From contig CAAAJI010000191.1 in NCBI GenBank assembly GCA_900642245.1, positions 48,627 through 58,942 on the forward strand: DNA of 10,316 nt, written 5' to 3'. The translations under genes were made by a program, and so were the position numbers. The DNA is from Fragilaria radians. Lineage: Eukaryota; Bacillariophyta; Fragilariophyceae; Fragilariales; Fragilariaceae. Positions within the stretch are counted from its first letter, which is position 1. Each line of letters begins with the position of its first letter. The notes under the pieces are model-generated. The model did not search any database and was not told where the DNA came from. It saw nothing but the letters and a program-made list of their open reading frames with translations. Shown here in pieces: positions 1 to 5,784 of the stretch.

Positions 1-15
1 CCGCTACGAACATAG
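1..15 (+). CDS. Possible last codons and stop of an upstream paralogue of the membrane propeller gene
   Basis: The window opens with codons reading Pro-Leu-Arg-Thr-stop, and the intact gene at 5785-8187 ends Pro-Pro-Thr-stop. In both places the stop is followed within about 25 bases by the same conserved 3' block (GAAATAATGG at 39-48 and 8201-8210). I infer that a tandem copy of the gene ends here. Only 12 coding bases are visible, so the call rests on the matching 3' flank and not on the codons themselves. Confidence 0.25.
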   Translation, partial: PLRT

Positions 16-38
16 ACCTCATAAAATATTGTATTTTT

Positions 39-310
39 GAAATAATGGATTATTGCTTAAAACTATGTGTCAGTCATCTCACAGGTACTTGACCTAAAAC
101 CAAGATAAAGATTTTCCAAATTGATGAAAATGGAATTATGATTCGGGAAGCAATGAATTTCAAATTCTATGTATAATTTGAAAGCATGCATATCTTCATT
201 TTTTGCTGTTCCTTGGACTACGTTTTCAAAGTAATCCTGTTTTGCAGAAAATAGTCACAAGTCATAATAAATTGCAGTCTAGTGAAATGCGAGTATGCAA
301 AAAAATATTT
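39..310 (+). repeat. Left copy of a duplicated 3' flank (partner at 8201-8520)
   Basis: Three blocks match the downstream flank of the main gene in the same order and orientation: 70-84 with 8231-8245 (14 of 15 identical), 140-157 with 8250-8267 (17 of 18), and 243-271 with 8377-8405 (28 of 29). The last block ends in AATAAA in both copies. Looser similarity continues to about 310. The left copy carries about 55 extra bases between blocks one and two (85-139). This is what an old gene-scale tandem duplication leaves behind; it does not look like a transposon terminus. Confidence 0.8.
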
Positions 311-641
311 TTATTTTGATTCAGAAGCACCCCAAGAGCAACCCACAAGGAGATGTTCATATGGTTTCATTCCAAGTTTTAAACTTTAGTTGCCATATCT
401 CCAAATCAATGTCTTCTGTTATTTCTTTTAACCTTGTTGTTGCATAATTCTTCTATAAACTCCAATTCTTGAGATAGCCAATGAATCAAACATGATTGAG
501 TTTGTATTGACATAATTAGCGCTTGAGAAAAAGAAACAGACAAACGGATTAAGATTTTTCGAATTTCCGATATGAAAATTGTTTACATGTAATTTACCAT
601 TTTCTATGTGTACCCGATCATGGTTGATACAGTTTTTGTAG
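311..641. other. Non-coding stretch between the duplicated flank and retroelement A
   Basis: No reading frame of note, RNA gene or strong repeat was found here. No sequence resembling the candidate LTR remnant at 2703-2855 was recognised, so retroelement A seems to lack its 5' end. The composition is AT-rich like the rest of the intergenic DNA. Confidence 0.5.
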
Positions 642-803
642 AGTCAGTTCTTCCTAGATGACATGCCATACGTCAAGATCAGCAGAAAAAGGAAAAGGCC
701 ACAAGGCAAGTCAACAACACAAGCCAAGGAACCAGTGCTAGTAAAAAAGATAAAGTCAAGCAAGTCTCGAACTTCAGATCCAAGACTTGACATGCTCATA
801 TGA
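642..803 (+). other. Short basic reading frame before retroelement A, unassigned
   Basis: The frame is open from 642 to a TGA at 801-803, with the first ATG at 663 giving 46 residues. It is rich in Lys, Arg, Ser and Thr (for example ISRKRKRPQ and KKIKSSKSR) and has no recognisable domain. It overlaps the next ORF by an ATGA. It could be decayed Gag sequence of element A, or chance. I do not recognise a function. Confidence 0.2.
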
Positions 804-1207
804 CAAGTTGGAAGTTCTACAATCATCCAAGACTGCTACTTCCTGAGATTTTGATGACACTTCCATTAGAGGCAAAGGAGGGGGTAGTGTATGAACGAAA
901 ACGTCAACCACAAGAAGATGATAAGTTGAAAAAGTCATCCAATTCAAACAGCAAAGATACCACCAAGTCTTCTGGAAGAGATAACAGTAATTCAAGCTCA
1001 GTTTCCAATATGCCTAACCAATACGTAAAGGTTAAGAATGCAGTGAAAAGGGAGAATGAAATCCAGAACCAGGTGGCAAATTCCTATGGTTTTATTGATG
1101 ACTTCCTTGAAGATGCTATCAAAAGGTCTAATCTAAATGAAGAGCAAGATACTGATTATGAAACGTGGAATTCTGAACATAATGGGTATACAAGTATCAG
1201 TCTCTAA
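800..1207 (+). pseudogene. Element A: gag-protease linker fragment
   Basis: This 135-codon frame starts at ATG 800. It includes the pattern LLLPEILMTLPLEAKEG followed by ERKRQ, a Leu-Pro…Leu-Pro…Ala-Lys stretch typical of diatom copia polyproteins just upstream of the protease. The middle is Lys/Ser/Asn-rich and probably disordered. The tail (YGFIDDFLEDAIKRSN) is acidic and leads into the protease region, which continues in another frame after a frameshift near 1200-1207. No catalytic residues are expected here. The start is only the first ATG of the surviving frame and not a demonstrated translation start. Confidence 0.75.
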
Positions 1208-1629
1208 AATACCTTGTACGAAAAATGCATGAATCTTCTTTTTCTACCGGAAAACATCATATTTGTATTACATACGGTGGTGTGGACCGATGTGTTTTAG
1301 GAAAGGGATAGGAGGTCCTATCCATGCATAACTCCAGAAGGGCAAATGTTGTTGGTTTTGATCATGAGACTGCAATTAAAAATAATCTCCCAATTGTTAG
1401 TGCTATTGCTGCAGTATATCTACAGGACGGACAATCTATTCTATTGGTTGTAAATGAAAGTATTTATAATGAAACGTCAAACCATTCTTTGTTGTCAGAG
1501 TTTCAACTTAGAGAATTTAGAGTAATCGTTGATTGTATTTGTCATAGACAGGGAGGAATTCAGCAAATGAAAGTAACTGATAACACTTATCAGGATGACA
1601 TCAATATACCTTTAGATTTAGCTGGATGC
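1201..1629 (+). pseudogene. Element A: protease and pre-integrase fragment, catalytically dead
   Basis: The frame reads KMHESSFSTGKHH, then YGGVDRCVLGKG, a TAG, and EVLSMHNSRRANVVGFD. It continues to LLSEFQLREFRVIVDCICH at about 1490-1545. The YGGVD stretch (1273-1287) sits where retrotransposon aspartic proteases carry D-[ST/G]-G-A-D, so the catalytic Asp is replaced by Tyr (codon TAC). An in-frame TAG at 1309-1311 stands where a Trp codon is expected in this family. At 1629-1631 an extra A moves the frame, and the homologous protein continues in frame 2 from 1631. The downstream ATG at 1324 gives an apparent 137-residue ORF, but its last part past 1630 is out of frame. Confidence 0.85.
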
Positions 1630-1630
1630 A

Positions 1631-2159
1631 ATGATACATATCAGACACCGTTTGCCAACTCAAGGAGAATTTACATCACCCAAGCAATTTTGCTTAACAC
1701 AAGGAGATACTCCATGGAATCCATCCTCATTTTCTGATCAAGTGGCTGATACGTTTTATAAACAAGTTGTTGATACTGAATCCTACAATGCAAACAGTAT
1801 GAAGTTGTTCCCTTATGATCCATCTGACGCTAGCAAAGATGGATTAAATGGAAGACCTGCTACACTTACATTTTGCCCCGATATTATTATAGACGCTCAA
1901 AATAACCATACAAACCCTATGAAAACGGATCTACATTATAGTAAGGCACTATCCAGTAAGATTGATTATGAAAGGTGGTCACCCTACTTTGCATTTAGAC
2001 CACATGATGTCATACAGAACACCTTGCGGCAAACTACACAATTAGAAAAATCCAATATACATTATCCTATGTAAAGTCATCTGAAAAGTTGTTTTCAGAT
2101 GCTCCAACATAAGCGTTTACATGAAGTCATCTCCAAGACATACGGTTTCAAGGATTTCT
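1631..2159 (+). pseudogene. Element A: pre-integrase to integrase N-terminal fragment
   Basis: This continues the previous fragment in a new frame: MIHIRHRLPT, then CLTQGDTPWNPSSFSDQVAD, FYKQVVDTESYNANS and SPYFAFRPHDVIQNTLRQT, ending IHYPM with a TAA at 2072-2074. Beyond the stop the same frame still reads SHLKSCFQMLQHKRLHEVIS, which belongs to the start of the integrase core. Homology then fades at about 2130-2160. The first catalytic Asp of the integrase would fall at this fading edge and is not visible. The fragment is conserved enough to suggest loss of function more recent than for element B. Confidence 0.85.
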
Positions 2160-2168
2160 TAGTACAAC

Positions 2169-2626
2169 CATGCACATGATTTAGTAACAAGAAGAGCTAT
2201 CACAGGTATCCTAGTCACGTTGGACAATACACCTATTAGATGGGCCTCTACACGTCAACAGACTGTTGAAACTTCAACTTACGGTTCAGAGTTAGTTGCA
2301 GCAAGAATAGCTACAAAACTCATGATGGAAATATATTTGATGCTTAGGTCATTAGGCGTGGAATTGGAAAGACCGACATTGATGTTAGGTGATAATATGT
2401 CTGTAATTTTGAACACATCAGTTCCTTCAAGCGTCGTGAAGAAGAAGTATAACGCATAAGCCTACCTTAGAGTACGTGAGGCCATCGCAGCCAAAGTAAT
2501 GAGGTTTGAATATTTATCAAGAGTGAATAGTATGTCAGTGACATTCTAACAAAGCCCTTAAGTAATGATGGATTCCATCATTTATTCAAGAAGTGGCTAT
2601 TTCGGCTACCCGAGATTCAGAATTGA
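2169..2626 (+). pseudogene. Element A: RNase H domain and polyprotein C-terminus
   Basis: The frame opens HAHDLVTRRAITGILV and continues RQQTVETSTYGSELVAAR and LMLGDNMSVILNTS, which are hallmark copia RNase H motifs. The Glu of SELVAAR and the Asp of LGDN correspond to two of the metal-binding residues. A TAA at 2457-2459 interrupts it, and the same frame continues AYLRVREAIAAKVMRFEYL. Near 2539 one base is lost and the end is read in frame 2 (DILTKPLSNDGFHHLF then KKWLFRLPEIQN), with the final stop at 2624-2626. The Asp of DILTKPL is the usual last catalytic residue. The first catalytic Asp appears lost at the deletion junction just upstream of 2169. Confidence 0.9.
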
Positions 2627-3056
2627 AAGACATTTAAGAAAATTTAGCATACATGTTAAAAAATTCAATATGTATGTTTAAGGAAGATAACGACTTTATT
2701 TGATGTGTCTTCAGATATTAGGGTAGTAGTAAGATATTGTGACTATTTATATACTTTAACTTTAACAGTCGCTCCCGAGCCCTGAATTAGCTTTAGAATT
2801 AGGTAGTTAAATCAAGCTTATAAGGAAAGTTTTACTAATCACATCTACAGCTACAGCGCCGTAAGGCATAATGAACTTCAAACCGTTGGAATCAATATGG
2901 GATGACCATGTGTCGGATATCAATAACAAAGAAGGGGTAATACTTTGCCTTACCCTGTAGGAAAACGATTTCAAAAGTAAAGAGTAAAGAAAAAGAAGAT
3001 GTAACGATTCACAAGATATTGTAAACAAAAGGAAATTGTCTTAGAATGTAGAAAAA

Positions 3057-3084
3057 AGAAGGTTCTTATTATAGAAAACCTTCT
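3057..3084. repeat. Inverted repeat, 8-bp arms
   Basis: AGAAGGTT at 3057-3064 is the exact reverse complement of AACCTTCT at 3077-3084, with a 12-base loop. It is followed after four bases by a second, longer hairpin. Confidence 0.6.
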
Positions 3085-3088
3085 GAAC

Positions 3089-3127
3089 TTTTCAACAAGA
3101 ATTTATTTATCTTCCTCTTGTTGAAAA
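3089..3127. repeat. Inverted repeat, 12-bp arms
   Basis: TTTTCAACAAGA at 3089-3100 is the exact reverse complement of TCTTGTTGAAAA at 3116-3127, with a 15-base loop. This is the strongest local hairpin seen in the spacer. Its role is unknown. Confidence 0.7.
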
Positions 3128-3378
3128 TGGAAAATTTGTTGCTAGGTTTCTGGTATTTAGAAATAAGAATCCGAGAAACTTAATAAAGGAATTTGAAAAT
3201 CAATAACAATAGAAATTTGAGGAATGAAGCAATTAGAATTAGAGAATCAGGGAATCTGAGAACTGACAATAATGAGGAATTAACAATTTACCAAACGGCA
3301 AGAGTAAAATAACAAGATTAGGCTCGAACCAAGATTTGAAGGTAATTTAGGCAACAAAAAGCAATATAGAGGAAAGCA

Positions 3379-4381
3379 ATGAGTGCTCCAGTGGAAGGCA
3401 ATGTGAATCAGATGACGCAGGATTCGAAAAAGTAAGGAAAAAGTTACAAACCTGTGAAGAATTTTTTTTATTGCATGTACTATTTAGAATCCACTTGTCA
3501 AGCTGCAGAGTATAAGTCAACAACGGAATTTTTGATTAATCAAGCAAACCTTCAAATTTGGCAATGATGTTGGCACAGCTTTAGAGAGGTTTGAGGAATT
3601 CAACATTGATGAATATAAATTGACAAAGACCTAAAAGTTTGAAATTGAATTCAAGGCAAAATTTGATACACACTTGAAATGACAGCATGCTTTAGAAACA
3701 AACATGACAAAAGCCTATGCATTTTTGTGGATCCAATGTTCTAAAGGAATGCAGAATAAGATAGAAGGAACGTCGGAATTGTTATCAGAGATTAAAGGAG
3801 ACCCAATCAAGTTGATGAAAGCAACAAAAGAACACTCTCTTCACCAGCATGATAGAAAATATGAAATGGAAATAGTTTATGATGCGCTCAGAACCATGAT
3901 CAATCTCTGGCAAAGGAAGAATAAATGTTTACAAGAGTATACGAAGAGGTTTAAGACTTCATAAGAAGTAATGGAATCGTATTTGGATGGATGTATCGAG
4001 CTGCCAAAATATATGGTGAAGATGAAAGAATATGATTCAACAAACCCAGAAAAAATAGAGATGTACAAAATCCGAGCACACAATCAGCTTATGAGATACG
4101 TGTACATGGATAATGCGGAAAAAGCAAAATACCTTTCTTTATTGAGGGGACAGCAAGCTAAGATACTACTCGGCAACAAGCAGTATCCAAAGATATTACT
4201 GAAAGCAAATACCAGCAATTTCAAAACAAATAATCTAGTAAGACACAACTATAAAAATTCAAAGAAGGCAAATATTGCCAATGATGAAGTTCTACAAGTT
4301 TCACTGGCACAAATGGATCAAAAATGTGCTTGTTGCAGAAAGAGGGGTCATAAATTGCCAGTATGCAAGTACAAAGGCTAA
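3379..4381 (+). pseudogene. Element B: Gag with CCHC zinc knuckle
   Basis: The ATG at 3379 (MSAPVEGNVNQMTQ) looks like the original Gag start; its frame ends at 3433-3435, and the rest is read in frame 2 from about 3557 after a frameshift. Frame 2 gives FGNDVGTALERFEEFN, then AYAFLWIQCSKGMQNKIEG, MINLWQRKNKCLQEYTKRFK and YMDNAEKAKYLSLLRG. These form the helical capsid-like Gag core of diatom copia elements. Near the end CACCRKRGHKLPVC matches C-x2-C-x4-H-x4-C, the nucleic-acid-binding zinc knuckle of nucleocapsid proteins, with all four ligands intact. Stops at 3632, 3680 and 3962 break it, and TAA at 4379-4381 falls just after the knuckle, yet the frame continues with coding similarity (EWAINKSKN). 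Confidence 0.88.
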
Positions 4382-4660
4382 CCTAATTCAGAGTGGGCGA
4401 TTAACAAATCAAAAAACAAACAGCAATTGCATCTAAATGCAGATTCAAGAAAAGAAACAAGGTCAGTAGATACACAATCACAGACTTCAAGTACTACATC
4501 AACTACTACAAATACAATTTCAGGTTAAGGAGGAGTCCATATGTATTTTGTTCAACCTGACAATATGAGAGAAGTTGTGAAGCTACCACCAAGGAAAGTA
4601 ACATTTGTGAGAAATGAAAGTAGGCTATTCCTCTTTAAACCACCATATATTAAAGATTAA
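4382..4660 (+). pseudogene. Element B: post-zinc-knuckle linker
   Basis: This continues the Gag frame: NSEWAINKSKNKQQ, then a Ser/Thr-rich run (TSSTTSTTTN) and, after a TAA at 4526-4528, GGVHMYFVQPDNMREVVKLP. A further TAA lies at 4658-4660. In related polyproteins the aspartic protease with its D-[ST]-G-like motif follows this linker. None is visible, and similarity jumps directly to the integrase-proximal part, so the protease-coding stretch is probably deleted. Confidence 0.65.
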
Positions 4661-4678
4661 ACAAAATATGATGTTAAG

Positions 4679-5314
4679 GTGATTATGGGTGATGTTGACG
4701 ATGAAAACGCAAAATTCTTCACTGATAGACAGAGAAAGAGAGCAAAAGTAGCAAGACAACTATATCATGCTCTAGGATCTCCATCAGTCCATGACTTCAA
4801 ACCAATAATTCAGACAAATGCCATCAGAAACTTACCAATCACACTAAAAACATCGAAATAGCAAAGATGGTATTTGAACCGATCATCGGAACTTTGAAAG
4901 GTAAAGCAGTTATAACTAAACTCGCTCCTGTGGTGTCAAATTACATAGAGATTCCAAAAAAGATAATCAACAACCACCAAAAGGTAACACTCTGCATTGC
5001 CTAAATGAATATTAATGGTTTACAAAAGTTTCCGGAAGGATAATCTACAGAACCACAGAATGAATTCCAGATCAAACTATGCAATAACATACAAATGCTG
5101 TAAGTACTGTTTTCAGAATCTACAACAAGGTAGGATTTACCATAAACATCATCAACTGAGACAATGAATTTAAACCTTTCATGAAAGATGTGGAAGACAC
5201 TTACAATGTGAGAATGAATTTTGCCAACCCTCATGAACGGCAGAGCGGAATATCAGGGTGATAAAAGAAAGTTATCAATTACCTTTTAAAACAAAATATC
5301 CAAGATTACGGTGA
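4679..5314 (+). pseudogene. Element B: integrase region in three frames
   Basis: Frame 2 (4679-4861) reads MGDVDDENAKFFTDRQRK, then RQLYHALGSPSVHDFKP. Loss of one A in the run near 4846-4851 moves the protein to frame 1, which reads PVVSNYIEIPKKIINNHQKV then TLCIA-stop (TAA 5002-5004) and MNINGLQKFPE; the first catalytic Asp expected after LCI is an Ala codon. Another shift gives frame 3 (about 5106-5239): VFRIYNKVGFTINII, a TGA at 5157-5159, then DNEFKPFMKDVEDTYNVRMN, keeping the second Asp at 5160-5162. A last shift gives AERNIRVIKESYQLPFK (5240-5314) with the third acidic residue (Glu, 5243-5245). The DDE integrase is recognisable but non-functional. Confidence 0.87.
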
Positions 5315-5784
5315 ATTTGGTACCGTTGGCGGTTGCGCTAATTTAGAAGAGCTTAGAATTCTTTCTTTTTTGCTTGTACGGAGTTAAGTTACAATGCCAG
5401 AAACATATATGCATGACAGTATTTGACCACTTACGAATCAATCAGTAGAAATAGACTTTAGGGACTGATTGATTGATTTTACATCCATTTGGCCAAAAGG
5501 ATTATAACGATGTTTTTAAAATATCCAAACATATCATCTATCTTCAAAGACATTGTTAAATGTTGTGGCTGTCATTATGACTTTTCCAAAAATTCAATAA
5601 TTAGTAGGTAACAAAACCTCGCTTAAAGAAAAAGGGGCATAGCTACAGTGATTCAAGGAGTAATAAGTAAGTGGTCAGATCTGAAAGAACTTTTCAGTCC
5701 TCAAACGATTAACTCGAATTTTATTGCACTTTGCAATCAACATCATTTGATTAAAACTTGACATTGCTTACAAAGTATTCCGGA
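5315..5784. promoter_or_regulatory. Upstream region of the membrane propeller gene
   Basis: These 470 bases separate the truncated end of element B from the ATG at 5785. No ORF or clear TATA box was identified, so the promoter is inferred from position only. An 11-bp inverted repeat lies at 5436-5474. The context just before the ATG is CCGGA. The frame stays open a further nine codons upstream, to a TTG at 5758, but without another ATG. Confidence 0.4.
5436..5474. repeat. Inverted repeat upstream of the main gene, 11-bp arms
   Basis: AATCAATCAGT at 5436-5446 is the exact reverse complement of ACTGATTGATT at 5464-5474, with a 17-base loop, followed by one more GATT. It lies about 310 bases upstream of the ATG and could be a hairpin, a dimeric protein-binding site or chance in AT-rich DNA. 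Confidence 0.6.

Larger units (their letters stand above)
642..2626 (+). mobile_element. Retroelement A: truncated, internally deleted Ty1/copia retrotransposon (diatom type)
   Basis: Successive fragments of one copia polyprotein lie in the + orientation: a gag-to-protease linker (800-1207), protease and pre-integrase (1201-1629), the region leading into integrase (1631-2159), RNase H (2169-2538) and the polyprotein C-terminus (2540-2626). The integrase catalytic core and the whole reverse transcriptase, which normally sit between the last integrase piece and RNase H, are missing. The reading frame changes at about 1205, 1630, 2160 and 2539, and stops interrupt it at 1309, 2072 and 2457. The element is dead. 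The 5' end is uncertain and no paired LTRs were found; a 3' LTR remnant may follow at about 2703. Confidence 0.9.
2627..3378. other. Spacer between retroelements A and B, possible LTR remnant
   Basis: No gene was found. The stretch 2703-2855 starts TGTG, holds TATTTATATACTTTAAC (about 2744-2760) and lies where the 3' LTR of element A should be, but no second copy exists in the window to prove it. A 29-codon frame at 2871-2960 (starting MNFKPLESIWDDHVSD) is unassigned. A 7-bp inverted repeat (CATACAT at 2648-2654, ATGTATG at 2670-2676) sits just after the polyprotein end. Two hairpins at 3057-3127 are listed separately. From about 3130 to 3378 the DNA is purine-rich and probably belongs to the leader of element B. 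Confidence 0.45.
3379..5314 (+). mobile_element. Retroelement B: decayed Ty1/copia retrotransposon, gag to integrase
   Basis: A second copia relic of a different lineage lies in the same orientation as element A. It keeps Gag with a CCHC zinc knuckle, a Thr/Ser-rich linker and the integrase region up to the AERNIRVIKE motif, then stops abruptly near 5314. Reverse transcriptase, RNase H and the 3' end are absent. In the main frame (frame 2, 3557-4861) stops fall at 3632, 3680, 3962, 4379, 4526, 4658 and 4859, and integrase is further split over three frames. It is more decayed than element A, so probably an older insertion. No LTR, primer-binding site or target duplication was identified. Confidence 0.9.

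Noticed and set aside
798..803. ATGA overlap of two short frames as translational coupling
   Set aside because: The context is a decayed eukaryotic retroelement with frames changing at random; coupling of this kind is not expected.
644..826. Minus-strand ORF of 60 codons
   Set aside because: It is antisense to the basic frame at 642-803, has no domain and reads as the complement of Lys/Ser-rich codons.
2807..3028. Minus-strand ORF in the spacer with hydrophobic residues
   Set aside because: No motif, no neighbours, and its Leu/Phe/Ser content is what AT-rich antisense sequence gives.
3057..3127. Hairpins as bacterial-type terminators
   Set aside because: The genome is eukaryotic and no gene ends there with a T-run in the proper place.
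5758..5784. TTG as start of the main protein, giving 809 residues
   Set aside because: Eukaryotic nuclear genes start at ATG almost always; the first in-frame ATG is 5785.
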